A stretch of DNA of 64,000 nt from the NCBI GenBank assembly GCA_047602365.1, contig JASGHM010000002.1, positions 1,302,001 through 1,366,000 on the forward strand, written 5' to 3'. Of the stretch, positions 41,975-51,145 are shown piece after piece. Below the pieces are notes generated by a model. It worked only from the letters and a program-made list of their open reading frames with translations. It searched no databases and was not told where the DNA came from. The translations under genes and the position numbers were made by a program. Positions within the stretch are counted from its first letter, which is position 1. Each line of letters begins with the position of its first letter. Source of the DNA: Piscinibacter sp047602365 (lineage in GTDB: Bacteria; Pseudomonadota; Gammaproteobacteria; Burkholderiales; Burkholderiaceae_C).

Positions 41975-42988
41975 TCACTTGAACAGCACCAGGCTGACCC
42001 AGTAGAAGATCCCGGCCACGAAAGCCGAGGCCGGGATGGTGAAGATCCAGGCCCAGACGATGTTGCCGGCGATGCCCCAGCGCACCGCCGAAGCGCGGCG
42101 CACCGAGCCGACGCCGACGATGGCGCCGGTGATGGTGTGTGTGGTCGATACCGGAATGCCCAGCGCGGTGGCCAGGAACAGCGTCAGCGCGCCGCCGGTC
42201 TCGGCACAGAAGCCGCCGACCGGGCGCAGCTTGGTGATCTTCTGGCCCATGGTCTTGACGATGCGCCAGCCGCCGAACATCGTGCCCAGGCCGATCGCGA
42301 TGTAGCAGACCCAGATCGTCCAGCTCGGCGGCATGGTGTCGCTGGCCGCCGAATAGCCGGTGGCGATCAGCAGCATCCAGATGATGCCGATGGTCTTCTG
42401 CGCATCGTTGCCGCCGTGGCCGAGGCTGTACAGCCCCGCCGAAACCAGCTGCAGGCGGCGGAACCAGTTGTCCACCCGCAAGGGCGGCACACGCCGGAAC
42501 AGGTGCGCCACCGCCACCATCAGCAGCGAGCCGAGCATGAAGCCGAGCAGCGGCGAGACGAAGATGAAGGCGACCGTCTTCAGCACGCCGCCGGCGATCA
42601 GCGAACTGGCGCCCGACTTCGCGATCACCGCGCCGACGATGCCGCCGATCAGGGCATGTGACGAGCTCGACGGGATGCCGTACCACCAGGTCACGATGTT
42701 CCAGAAGATCGCGCCGATCAGCGCGCCGAACACGACGTGGTGGTCGACCACGCCGGGCACGACGATGCCCTTGCCGACGGTCGCGGCCACCTTCAGCTGG
42801 AAGATGAAGATCGCGACGACGTTGAAGAAGGCTGCGAACAGCACCGCCTGCTGCGGCTTGAGCACGCCGGTGGAGACGACGGTGGCGATCGAGTTCGCGG
42901 CGTCGTGGAAGCCGTTCATGAAGTCGAACGCCACGGCCAGAATGACCAGCAGTGCGACGACCCAGAACGCGACCTGGATGTGTTCCAT
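41975..42988 (-). CDS. pit: Low-affinity inorganic phosphate transporter
   Basis: A 337-residue PiT family permease that moves metal-phosphate with protons across the inner membrane. The two PHO4 signature repeats are visible: DFMNGFHDAANSIATVVSTG and GHGGNDAQKTIGI, plus GIPSSSSHALIGGIVGA and GIPVSTTHTITGAIVG. About ten membrane helices. The DUF47 gene lies 23 bases upstream on the same strand, forming the usual pit accessory pair. No Pho box is evident. Confidence 0.95.
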   Translation of the reverse strand: MEHIQVAFWVVALLVILAVAFDFMNGFHDAANSIATVVSTGVLKPQQAVLFAAFFNVVAIFIFQLKVAATVGKGIVVPGVVDHHVVFGALIGAIFWNIVTWWYGIPSSSSHALIGGIVGAVIAKSGASSLIAGGVLKTVAFIFVSPLLGFMLGSLLMVAVAHLFRRVPPLRVDNWFRRLQLVSAGLYSLGHGGNDAQKTIGIIWMLLIATGYSAASDTMPPSWTIWVCYIAIGLGTMFGGWRIVKTMGQKITKLRPVGGFCAETGGALTLFLATALGIPVSTTHTITGAIVGVGSVRRASAVRWGIAGNIVWAWIFTIPASAFVAGIFYWVSLVLFK

Positions 42989-43011
42989 GCCTGGTGCGGA
43001 GCCCGCGCGGC

Positions 43012-43659
43012 TCAGGAGTTCTCGAGGACGACGCCCTCGATCAGGTTGGCCACGTCCTCGCAGCGGTCGGAGATCGATTCGAGCTGCTCGTAGATCGTCT
43101 TCAGCTTGATCAGCTCGCGCACGTCGGTCTCTTCGCGGAACAGCTTGGACATCGCGGAGCGCATCACGCGGTCGGCGTCGGACTCGAGCTTGTCGATCTC
43201 CTCGCAGGTCTTGATCGCCGCCTCGGCCGTCGCCGGCTGGCTGATCTTGGGCAGCAGCGACACGGCGTGCTGCACGCGCTCGCAGCACTTGGCCGACAGG
43301 TCGCCCAGGCGCAGCACCTCGTCGGTCATCGCGCGCACGTCGTACAGCGCCATCGTCTCGGTGGCGTCCTGCAGCAGGTCGAGGATGTCGTCCATCGCGT
43401 TGATCAGGCCGTGGATCTGCTCGCGGTCGATCGGCGTGATGAAGGTCTTGTGCAGCAGCCGGTTGACTTCGGCAGTGACGCGGTCGGCGCTGCGCTCGGC
43501 GTTGCCGACCTCGTTGCCGTACTTCTCGCGCAGGTCCAGGTCGGCGTAGTTCTGGATCAGCAGGATGAAGGCCCGGGCACCCTCGACGATGTGGCCGCCG
43601 TGCTGGTTGAACAGCTCGAAAAAATTGCCTTCACGCGGCAGCAGCTTGCCGAACAACAT
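43012..43659 (-). CDS. DUF47 family Pit accessory protein
   Basis: A 215-residue PhoU-like helical protein (DUF47, COG1392). Start MLFGKLLPREGNFFELFNQHG is diagnostic; the helix ETMALYDVRAMTDEVLRLGDL and the end SISDRCEDVANLIEGVVLENS also fit. It is thought to regulate the adjacent Pit transporter. Upstream on the coding strand there are about 70 bases to the DUF486 gene, with no clear promoter. Confidence 0.92.
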   Translation of the reverse strand: MLFGKLLPREGNFFELFNQHGGHIVEGARAFILLIQNYADLDLREKYGNEVGNAERSADRVTAEVNRLLHKTFITPIDREQIHGLINAMDDILDLLQDATETMALYDVRAMTDEVLRLGDLSAKCCERVQHAVSLLPKISQPATAEAAIKTCEEIDKLESDADRVMRSAMSKLFREETDVRELIKLKTIYEQLESISDRCEDVANLIEGVVLENS

Positions 43660-43727
43660 CCCTCACCCCTTCGCGGTTGTCGCGTGCTGGTCACACGCTT
43701 GTCACGGGCGCGAGTGTAGCCGCCCCG

Positions 43728-44081
43728 TCAGCCGCGGAAGATGAAGTAGACCGCCCCGACGAGGCACAGCCCGGCCCACAGGAAGTCGAGCTTGAAGGGC
43801 TGGTTCATGAAGAAGATCGCAAAGGGCACGAACACCGCCAGCGTGATCACCTCCTGCATGATCTTCAGCTGCGCCAGCGAGATGCCGCCGGCGAAGCCGA
43901 TGCGGTTGGCCGGCACCTGCAGCAGGTACTCGAACAGCGCGATGCCCCAGCTGATCAGCGCCGCGGTGTACCAGGGCTTGTCGGCCAGGTTCTTCAGGTG
44001 GCCGTACCAGGCGAAGGTCATGAAGACGTTGGAGGCCACGAGCAGCAGGATGGTCTGCAGCGAGATCGGCAGGCTGTTCAT
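43728..44081 (-). CDS. DUF486 small membrane protein
   Basis: A 117-residue four-helix membrane protein of the DUF486 family (DMT-like fold). Typical blocks: ASNVFMTFAWYGHLKNL, SWGIALFEYLLQVPANRIG and AQLKIMQEVITLAVFVPFAIFF. Role unknown. Its start codon overlaps the folK stop by four bases (ATGA), so it is probably the last gene of the perM-hda-HAD-pcnB-folK operon. Confidence 0.88.
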   Translation of the reverse strand: MNSLPISLQTILLLVASNVFMTFAWYGHLKNLADKPWYTAALISWGIALFEYLLQVPANRIGFAGGISLAQLKIMQEVITLAVFVPFAIFFMNQPFKLDFLWAGLCLVGAVYFIFRG

Positions 44082-44557
44082 GTCGGAAGTCTTTCGATCG
44101 ATTGGTCGGACACGGCGGGCAGCAACTCGGCGACCCTGCCCTGCCCGGGCACGAGCAGATCGGGTGCCAGCTCCGCGAGCGGTCGCAGCACGAAGGCGCG
44201 TTGGTGGGCGCGCGGATGCGGCAGCGTCAGCTCGGCGTCGCCCTGCACGAGCTCGTCGTACAGCAGCAGGTCGAGGTCCAGCGTGCGTGGCGCGTTGCGA
44301 TACGGGCGCTCGCGGCCCTGCGCCAGCTCGATCGCCTGCAAGCGGTGCAGCAGCGCCAGCGGCGCCAGCGTCGTGCGCAGTTCGGCCACGGCGTTCAGAT
44401 AGTCCGGCCCGCTGGAATCGATCGGCGCGCTGCGGTAGACCGCCGAGCGGCGCAGCAGCTCGGTGTCGGGCAGCGCCGCCAGCGCGTCGAACGCGGCCTG
44501 CAACGCCGCGTGGGCATCGCCCAGGTTGGCCCCGAGGCCGACGTAGGCCAGGCTCAC
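44078..44557 (-). CDS. folK: 2-amino-4-hydroxy-6-hydroxymethyldihydropteridine pyrophosphokinase
   Basis: A 159-residue HPPK of folate synthesis. Shows AYVGLGANLGD, the VYRSAPIDSSGPDYLNAV block, and the signature RPYRNAPRTLDLDLLLYDE with LPHPRAHQRAFVLRPLAEL. It lies 12 bases after pcnB, a neighbour order conserved in Proteobacteria. Confidence 0.96.
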   Translation of the reverse strand: MSLAYVGLGANLGDAHAALQAAFDALAALPDTELLRRSAVYRSAPIDSSGPDYLNAVAELRTTLAPLALLHRLQAIELAQGRERPYRNAPRTLDLDLLLYDELVQGDAELTLPHPRAHQRAFVLRPLAELAPDLLVPGQGRVAELLPAVSDQSIERLPT

Positions 44558-44569
44558 GACAGGGTGGAC

Positions 44570-46109
44570 TCAGTCCGCGGTCGGTGCGGCCGGGCCCCGC
44601 TCGCCGCCGGCTTCGCCACCCGCCGCTGCGTTGCCCGCTCCGGCCGGCTTGCGCCGGCGCCGGCGCTTCTTCTTCGCCGGGTCGCTCGCCTCGGCGGCAG
44701 GCCCGCCGCCCGTGGCTCGGCGTGCGCTGTCACGCTCGCGTCCCTGCTCGAGCAGCGCCTCGCGCTCCTCGTCGCTGCCGAGCGAGAAGTCCTCCCACCA
44801 TTCGGCCAGTTCGGCGTCGACTTCGCCGGCGTCGGCGCGCAGGCGCAGGAAGTCGAAGCCGGCACGGAAGCGCGGCTGCTCGACCAGCGTCAGCGGCCCG
44901 CGCCCGGCACGCCGGTCGAAGCGCGGCTGCATCATCCAGATCTCGCGCATGTCGGCGGCCAGCTTGCCGCGGCCGGAGATGTCGCCGATGCGGGCGTCGA
45001 AGGCGGCGTCGATGGCCTGCTGCAGCGCCGGCAGCGGCGGCTCGCCCTTGGCTCTTGATCTTCTGCCAGCGCTCCTGCACGTCGTGCCACAGCATGCAGG
45101 CGAGCATGAAGCTCGGCGCCACCGGCTTGCCCTCGCCGACGCGGCGGTCGGTGTCGGCCAGCGCCAGTTGCACGAACTTCTCGCGGCCGTCGTGGCGCTG
45201 CGCCTCGTCGAGCGCGACGTCGAGCACCGGGAACACGCCGCGGTGCAGGCCCTGCTTGCGCAGTTCCTCGATGCTGGCCAGCGCATGGCCGGTCTGCAGC
45301 AGCTTGATCATCTCGTCGAAGGTGCGCGAGGCCGGCACGTTGTCGAGCAGCGCCGCCATCTCCTGGATTGGCGCGCGTGTCTTCGGCTCGATCTCGAAGC
45401 CCAGCTTGGCGGCGAAGCGCACCACGCGGATGATGCGCACCGGGTCCTCGCGGTAACGCGTGACCGGGTCGCCGATCATGCGCAGCAGCTTCTTCTTCGC
45501 GTCCTTGATGCCGCCGTGGTAGTCGACCACCAGCTCGCGCTGCGGGTCGTAGTACATCGCGTTGACGGTGAAGTCGCGCCGTGCGGCGTCCTCGATCTGC
45601 GGGCCCCAGACGTTGTCGCGCAGCACCCGGCCGCTGGCGTCGACCACGCTGGTCTTGCCGGCCAGGTCGCCCTTGGCGGTCTTCTCGTTGCCGGCCACCT
45701 GCTCGGTGGCAGCGGCGTCGATCAGCGCGCGGAAGGTCGACACCTCGATAACCTCGTGGTCGCGGCCGCGGCCGTAGACCACGTGCACGATGCGGAAGCG
45801 CCGGCCGATGATGAAGGCGCGGCGGAACAGCGCCTTGACCTGCTCGGGCGTCGCGTTGGTCGCCACGTCGAAGTCCTTGGGGCGCAGGCCGAGCAGCAGG
45901 TCGCGCACCGCGCCGCCGACGATGTAGGCCTCGTGGCCGGCCTCGGTGAGCGTCTTGACGACCTTGATGGCGCGCTCGTCGACCAGCGACAGGTCGATGC
46001 CGTGCTCCTCCTTGGCCACCTCGACGCGCTTGCCCAGCGGCGTTCCGCCGGCGGACTTCGGCGCCTTGGGCGTCTTGCCCAGCAGCTTGTCGATGAATTT
46101 CTTGATCAT
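44570..46109 (-). CDS. pcnB: Poly(A) polymerase I, with one frameshift
   Basis: PcnB adds 3' poly(A) tails that mark RNA for decay. The nucleotidyltransferase head (AYIVGGAVRDLLLGLRPKDFDVATNATPEQV) and the neck (DFTVNAMYYDPQRELVVDYHGGIKDAKKKLLRMIG, YREDPVRIIRVVRFAAKLGFEIE) lie in one frame up to IKD-like QERWQKIK. The rest (KGEPPLPALQQAIDAAFDARIGDIS... and the Arg/Lys-rich RNA-binding tail PAKKKRRRRRKPAG) is in the next frame. One extra A on the coding strand at about 45053 explains the break; correction gives about 512 residues. The ATG overlaps the HAD gene stop (ATGA). Confidence 0.92.
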
Positions 46110-46778
46110 TGGGCGAACAGTCTCAGGATGCGCCAGCCGCGCTCGCGCGCCACGGCTTCGAGGGCAGGCGACGGGTTGGTCGCGACAGGATCGGTGGCCC
46201 GCTCGAGCAGCGGCAGGTCGTTGGGCGAGTCGCTGTAGACGCTGATGCGCGCGTAGTCGCTCCAGTTCCGGCCCGACTCGGCGAGCCACTGCCCCACCCG
46301 CACGACCTTGCCCTCGCGGTAGCTCGGCGTGCCGGCGATGCGGCCCGTGATGGTACCGCCTGGGCCGCGCTCCAGGCGCACGGCGATCAGGGTCTCGATG
46401 CCGAAGGCGCGCGCGATCGGCGCGGTGACGAAGTCGTTGGTCGCGGTGACCAGGGCCACCGTATCGCCGCGTGACTGGTGCTCGCGCACCAGCGCCAGCG
46501 CCTGCGGTTGCAGCGCCGGCCGCACCACCTCGTGCATGAACTGCGCGTGGGCGGCAGCGGCGGCCTCCGGCCCGCGCTCGCGCAGCGGCTCGGTCGCGAA
46601 GGCGATGTAGGCGTGAATGTCCAGCGCGCCGGCCTTGTACTGGGCGAAGAACTCGATCGTTGCGGCGGCGGAATGCCGCCTCGTCGACCCAGCCGAGGCG
46701 GATCACGAACTCGCCCCAGGCGTGGTCGGAGTCCAGCGGGATCAGCGTCTCGTCGAGGTCGAACAGGCACAGGTTCAT
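46106..46778 (-). CDS. HAD-family phosphatase (SerB-like), with one frameshift
   Basis: HAD subfamily IB hydrolase. Motif I MNLCLFDLDETLIPLDSDHAWGEF and cap start FRRRND are in one frame. The remainder with motif II (VALVTATNDF), Lys (SYREGKVVRV) and motif IV (VYSDSPNDLPLLERA) is in another. An extra C on the coding strand at about 46655 (GAT then GAG) separates them; removal gives DEFFAQYKAGALDIHAYI and about 223 residues. Homologues in this operon position are conserved in Burkholderiales. Coupled by ATGA to both hda and pcnB. Confidence 0.87.
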
Positions 46779-47458
46779 TCGGCGCCCTCCTCGGCGAGCA
46801 TCAGCTTGAGCATCGGCACCGTGATCGGCCGCTTGTTGGCGAGCGAGAAGCGGTCGAGCCGGTCGAGCTGCGCCATCAGGTGCTTGAGGTCGCGCGCGAA
46901 GCGGGTCAGCAGGTAGTCCATCACCTCGTCGGACAGGAACACGCCGCGGCGGTCGGCCTCGCGGCGCAACGCCGCGCGCAGCTCGGGCTCGGCCAGCGGC
47001 TGCAGCGCGAACACATGGCCCCAGCCCAGGCGCGTGCGCAGGTCCTCGCGCAGCGGCAGGTCGACCGGCGGCACACGGCCGGCCGCGGCCAGCGGGATGC
47101 GGTGCGTCGTCGCGTCGACGAACAGCGCGAAGGCGGCATGCTGGCGTGATTCGTCGAGTTCGTCGCAGTCGTCGATCACCACCAGCGACCAGCTCTCGTC
47201 GAGCTCCCAGGGCAGCGGCGTGGCGGCCTCGAACCAGCCGCTGCGCTGGCCGCGCTCGTGGCTGCGGCGCACCAGCGCGCGCAGCAGGTGGGTCTTGCCG
47301 GTGCCACGCGCGCCCCACAGGTAGCTCACCGGCGCAGCGTCGGCGCCGCCCTGCGCCAGGTGCGCCAGCGCGGCGGCGTTGGGCCCGGGCAGGAAGGTCG
47401 CGAAGCTCTGCTCGGGTCCGCTTCCGATCGCGCCGATGGCCAGCGGCAGTTGCTTCAT
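46775..47458 (-). CDS. hda: DnaA regulatory inactivator Hda
   Basis: A 227-residue DnaA-like AAA+ protein that, bound to the sliding clamp, stimulates hydrolysis of DnaA-ATP and blocks re-initiation. The N-terminal clamp-binding motif KQLPLAIG is intact. Walker A is WGARGTGKTHLLRAL, Walker B LVVIDDCDEL, and the sensor-2 region FARDLKHLMAQLDRLDRFSL. No DNA-binding domain IV, as expected. Overlaps perM and the HAD gene by ATGA. Confidence 0.94.
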   Translation of the reverse strand: MKQLPLAIGAIGSGPEQSFATFLPGPNAAALAHLAQGGADAAPVSYLWGARGTGKTHLLRALVRRSHERGQRSGWFEAATPLPWELDESWSLVVIDDCDELDESRQHAAFALFVDATTHRIPLAAAGRVPPVDLPLREDLRTRLGWGHVFALQPLAEPELRAALRREADRRGVFLSDEVMDYLLTRFARDLKHLMAQLDRLDRFSLANKRPITVPMLKLMLAEEGAE

Positions 47459-48516
47459 CCGCGGTACAGAGGGCTGTCCAGGTAGGCGATGCGCAGCCGC
47501 CGCACCGCCACCACGATCAGCGCGCTGACCGGCAATGCGATCAGCACGCCGACGAAACCGAACAGGTGGCCGAAGGCAAGCAGCGCGAAGATCACCATCA
47601 GCGGGTTCATGCCGATTCGCTCGCCGACCAGGCGCGGCGTCAGCCACAGGCTCTCGACCAGCTGGCCGATGCCGAACACCACTGCCACCGCGATCAGGCC
47701 GTACCAGCTGGCGAACTGCAGCACGCCGGCGAGCAGCGCCAGCAGCAGGCCGAGGCCGAAGCCGAGGTAGGGGATGAAGATCGCCAGGCCGGTGAACACG
47801 CCGACCGGCAGCGCCAGGTCGAAGCGGAACAGCGCCAGGCCGATGCTGTAGAAGGCGGCCAGGATCAGCATCACCAGCAGCTGGCCGCGCAGGTACTGGC
47901 CGAGCACGGCATCGCACTCGTCGAGGAAGCCGTTCACGCGCTCGCGCATGCGCGGGGGGATCAGCGCCTGGGTGCGCTCGACCAGGCGCGGCCAGTCGTC
48001 GAGCAGGTAGAACAGCACCACCGGCACCAGCACCATGTTGCCGAGCATCGCCAGCACGATGCTGCCGCCGATGCGCGCCGAGCTCAGCGCGGCGGCCAGG
48101 CCGTCCTCGAGGTTGGCGTCGAGGTACTTCAGCACGAAGGCCTTGATGCCGGCGATGTCCAGCGAGACCTGGATGCCGAACTGCGCCAGCCACGGCGCGA
48201 CGTTGCGGTTGAGCTTGTCGGCCAGCAGCGGGATCTGCTCGCGCAGCAGAGGCAGTTCCTTGGAGATGATCGGCACGATCAGCAGCAGCACCGCCAGCAC
48301 GACGACGATGAACACCACCTCGACCAGCAGCACCGCCGCCAGCCGCGGAAGCCGTCGGGCCACCAGCCGCTCCACCGCGGGGTGCAACGCGTAGGCCAGC
48401 ACCGCGCCGACGATGAAGGGCGTCAGCACCGGCGCCAGCAGCCACAGCAGCAGCACGGCGACCAGGGCGATGCCGGCCCAGGTCAGGCTGCGGCGTTGGG
48501 CGGGAGTCAGGTTCAT
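47455..48516 (-). CDS. AI-2E family transporter (PerM-like)
   Basis: A 353-residue membrane protein of the AI-2E/PerM (UPF0118) family with eight helices. The conserved FVLLDDWPRL-like FYLLDDWPRLVERTQALIPPRMRERV, DECDAVLGQYLRGQLLVMLILAAFYSIGL and GLAIFIPYLGFGLG blocks are present. Some members export AI-2 or act as sodium/proton antiporters; the substrate here is not known. First visible gene of the hda-pcnB-folK operon, separated by 39 bases from the next gene upstream. Confidence 0.9.
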   Translation of the reverse strand: MNLTPAQRRSLTWAGIALVAVLLLWLLAPVLTPFIVGAVLAYALHPAVERLVARRLPRLAAVLLVEVVFIVVVLAVLLLIVPIISKELPLLREQIPLLADKLNRNVAPWLAQFGIQVSLDIAGIKAFVLKYLDANLEDGLAAALSSARIGGSIVLAMLGNMVLVPVVLFYLLDDWPRLVERTQALIPPRMRERVNGFLDECDAVLGQYLRGQLLVMLILAAFYSIGLALFRFDLALPVGVFTGLAIFIPYLGFGLGLLLALLAGVLQFASWYGLIAVAVVFGIGQLVESLWLTPRLVGERIGMNPLMVIFALLAFGHLFGFVGVLIALPVSALIVVAVRRLRIAYLDSPLYRG

Positions 48517-48555
48517 GCGGCCGCGGATTCTACGTGGCGGCCCGCAGCGCGGCCG

Positions 48556-49425
48556 TCAATGCAGCCGCGGCGTGCCTTGCCGGCGCAGCTCGGCCAGCCG
48601 CGCCGCGATGGCCGGGCGGTCCTGCGCGTCGCCGGCATGTTCGAGGTAGTCGGCCAGGTCGCCGACCGCCGAACTGTTCATGCCCAGCTCGGCGAAGGTC
48701 AGACCGCGGTCACGGCGCTCCTCCCAGGCCTGCGGCAGCAGCAGCACCAGGCGGTTGAGCACGGCCAGCAGGCGCGGCCAGTCCTCGGCGCTGCGGTGGA
48801 TCTCCTTCAGGTTGCGCAGCATGCGCGCGATCACGTCGCGCGGCTGAGCCGATTGCAGGAACAGGCCGAGCGGCGCGTCGAACTCGCCAGTCAGGCCGCG
48901 GTTGCGCTTGTACGGCAGCAGCAGTTCGTCGAGCTCCTCGCGCGACAGCGACTGGCCGGTGAACGGATCGATCACCACCTCGCCCTGCGGCATCTTCAGC
49001 TTGACGAGGAAGTGGCCGGGGAAGGACACGCCGCGCGCCGTCAGGCCGATCTGCGAGGCCAGCTCGATGTAGATGACGGCCAGCGTGATCGGGATGCCAC
49101 GCCGGGTGTCGAGCACGCGGTGCAGGTAGCTGTTGGCCGGGTCGTAGTAGTCGTTGACGTTGCCGGCGAAGCCCAGCTCGTGGAAGAAGAAGCGGTTCAG
49201 CCAGCGCAGCCGCTGCAGCGGGACGGCATCGGCCGGGATGCGGCGGCGCAGCTTGTCGGCCAGCGCGTCGAGTTCGGCCAGCACGGCCTGCGTATCGAGC
49301 GACGGGAAGTCGTCCTGGGCGATCGCCGCGGCCGCCTCGACCAGCGGCAGGCTCGCGTCGTCGGCCACCAGTGACGCGAAGTAGCCGAGTGCGTCGGGCG
49401 CCTCGAAGTGCATCGGACCGGCCAT
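48556..49425 (-). CDS. SirB1 family protein (transglutaminase-like with TPR)
   Basis: A 289-residue protein of the SirB1/YchA type. A transglutaminase-like fold (FFFHELGFAGNVNDYYDPANSYLHRVLDTRRGIPITLAVIYIELASQIGLTARGVSFPGHFLVKL) is followed by a tetratricopeptide-like tail (ARMLRNLKEIHRSAEDWPRLLAVLNRLVLLLP). The catalytic Cys of true transglutaminases is replaced (RRGIPITLAV), so it is probably non-enzymatic. Placed 9 bases downstream of murJ on the same strand. Confidence 0.88.
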   Translation of the reverse strand: MAGPMHFEAPDALGYFASLVADDASLPLVEAAAAIAQDDFPSLDTQAVLAELDALADKLRRRIPADAVPLQRLRWLNRFFFHELGFAGNVNDYYDPANSYLHRVLDTRRGIPITLAVIYIELASQIGLTARGVSFPGHFLVKLKMPQGEVVIDPFTGQSLSREELDELLLPYKRNRGLTGEFDAPLGLFLQSAQPRDVIARMLRNLKEIHRSAEDWPRLLAVLNRLVLLLPQAWEERRDRGLTFAELGMNSSAVGDLADYLEHAGDAQDRPAIAARLAELRRQGTPRLH

Positions 49426-49434
49426 CGAACCAGT

Positions 49435-50991
49435 TTAGCCGCGCCGGATGAATTGTCGAAGCTTCAGCCCGGTGGCCAGCAGGCTGGCGAAGTACAGCGC
49501 CACCGCCGCCGTGATGCAGCCGGCCAGCAGGCCCACCCGCGTCCAGGGCTGCGCGCGCAGGCCGATCCAGTCGACCGAGCGCGAGGCCCACCACAGCAGC
49601 GCCGACATCAGTGCCGTCGCCAGGCCGATGCGCAGCGCGAACAGCGCCCAGCCGGGTTCGGGCGTGTACAGCCCGGCGCGGCGCAGGCCGACGAACAGCC
49701 AACCGGCGTTGACCAGCGCGCCCAGGCCGATCGACAGCGCCAGGCCGGCGTGGCCCAGCCAGGGCACGAAGGCCAGATTCATCAGCTGCGTCAGCACCAG
49801 CACGACGATCGCGATGCGCACCGGCGTGCGGATGTCCTGCTTCGCGTAGAAGCCGGGCGCGAGGATCTTCACGCCGACCAGGCCCATCAGGCCGACGCCG
49901 TAGCCCATCAGCGCGAGCGCGGTGCGCTCGACGTCGCGCGGCGTGATCGCGCCGTAGTGGTACAGCACCGCGACCAGCGCCTGCGGGAAGATCAGCAGCG
50001 CCGCGGCACAGGGCAGCGCCAGCAGCAGCACCAGGCGCAGGCCCCAGTCGAGCAGCCCGGAGTACCGCGCCGACTCGCCGGTGGCCTGCGCAGCCGACAG
50101 CTGCGGCAACAGCACCACACCCAGCGCGACACCGAGCAGCGCGGTCGGGAACTCCATCAGCCGGTCGGCATAGGTCAGCCAGGACACCGCGCCGACGCCC
50201 TGGTGCGAGGCGATCTGCGTGTTGATCAGCAGCGACAGCTGCGCCACCGAGACGCCCAGCAGCGCCGGCGCCATCTGCTTGAGCACACGCAGCACGCCGG
50301 GGTGGTGGAAGGCCGCGCGCAGCGCCGACGGTGAGAGGCCGATGCGCGGCAAGGCACCGATGCGCAACAGCGCCGGCACCTGCATCGCCAGCTGCAGCAC
50401 GCCGCCGACCATCACGCCCAGGGCCAGCGAGTAGATCGGCTCGATGCCGTGGCGGCGCAGCAGCGGCGCCAGCAGCCAGGCGGCGGCGATCACCGCCAGG
50501 TTGAGCAGCACCGGCGTCGCCGCCGGCACGGCAAAGCGCTTCCAGGTGTTGAGGATGCCGGCCGACAGCGCGACCAGCGACATGAAGCCGATGTACGGGA
50601 ACATCACCCGGGTCATGAACACGGCGTCGTCGAAGCGCTCCAGCCCGGAGGCGATCACCCAGACCACCAGCGGCGAGGCGACCACGCCCAGCGCGCAGGT
50701 GGCCAGCAGCGCCCAGAACAGCACGGTGGCGACGGCGTCGATCAGCCGCCGCGTGACCTCGTCGCCCTCGCGGGCACGCGTCTCCGCGAGGATGGGCACG
50801 AAGGCCTGCGAGAAGGCGCCCTCGGCGAACAGCCGGCGCAGCAGGTTGGGGATGCGGAACGCCACCTGGAAGGCGTCCATGAAGCCGCTGGCGCCGAAGG
50901 CGGCAGCGACGATCGCCTCGCGGGCCAGCCCGGTGATGCGCGAGGCGAGCGTGAAAAGCGAAACGGTGGAGGCGGCCCGCAGCAGGTTCAT
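49435..50991 (-). CDS. murJ: Lipid II flippase MurJ
   Basis: A 518-residue MOP-superfamily membrane protein with about 14 helices that flips lipid II for peptidoglycan synthesis. Start NLLRAASTVSLFTLASRITGLAREAIVAAAFGAS and RIPNLLRRLFAEGAFSQAFVPIL (with the conserved Arg and RRLFAEGAF) are diagnostic. Divergent from rpsT, as in many betaproteobacteria. The region upstream (51012-51066) carries a GC-rich inverted repeat in its 5' leader. Confidence 0.95.
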   Translation of the reverse strand: MNLLRAASTVSLFTLASRITGLAREAIVAAAFGASGFMDAFQVAFRIPNLLRRLFAEGAFSQAFVPILAETRAREGDEVTRRLIDAVATVLFWALLATCALGVVASPLVVWVIASGLERFDDAVFMTRVMFPYIGFMSLVALSAGILNTWKRFAVPAATPVLLNLAVIAAAWLLAPLLRRHGIEPIYSLALGVMVGGVLQLAMQVPALLRIGALPRIGLSPSALRAAFHHPGVLRVLKQMAPALLGVSVAQLSLLINTQIASHQGVGAVSWLTYADRLMEFPTALLGVALGVVLLPQLSAAQATGESARYSGLLDWGLRLVLLLALPCAAALLIFPQALVAVLYHYGAITPRDVERTALALMGYGVGLMGLVGVKILAPGFYAKQDIRTPVRIAIVVLVLTQLMNLAFVPWLGHAGLALSIGLGALVNAGWLFVGLRRAGLYTPEPGWALFALRIGLATALMSALLWWASRSVDWIGLRAQPWTRVGLLAGCITAAVALYFASLLATGLKLRQFIRRG

Positions 50992-51011
50992 CGGTGGCGC
51001 CCGGCCGTTCC

Positions 51012-51066
51012 GAAGCCACCGAAGGCCCCCTCGGGGGGCAGCGAACGAAGTGAGCTTGGGGGCTTC
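51012..51066. repeat. GC-rich inverted repeat between murJ and rpsT
   Basis: Nested and alternative stems: GCCCCC (51025-51030) with GGGGGC (51034-51039), and GAAGCC (51012-51017) with GGCTTC (51061-51066), enclosing CAGCGAACGAAGTGAGC. The motif of a C5-T-C-G6 hairpin followed by a second element and GGGGGC resembles repeat family 1 in layout but not in sequence. It lies in the murJ leader and upstream of the rpsT promoter. Confidence 0.55.
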
Positions 51067-51080
51067 ATGAGCGCGTCGGA

Positions 51081-51109
51081 TTATAGGCAGCCGCCGAATG
51101 TGCTATATT
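51081..51109 (+). promoter_or_regulatory. Promoter of rpsT
   Basis: A -10 TATATT (51104-51109) lies 17 bases after a weak -35-like TTATAG (51081-51086). Transcription would start near 51116, 30 bases before the rpsT ATG. Confidence 0.5.
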
Positions 51110-51145
51110 CGCGGTCTTTGCTCCACCCAGGATAGCAGCTACAGC

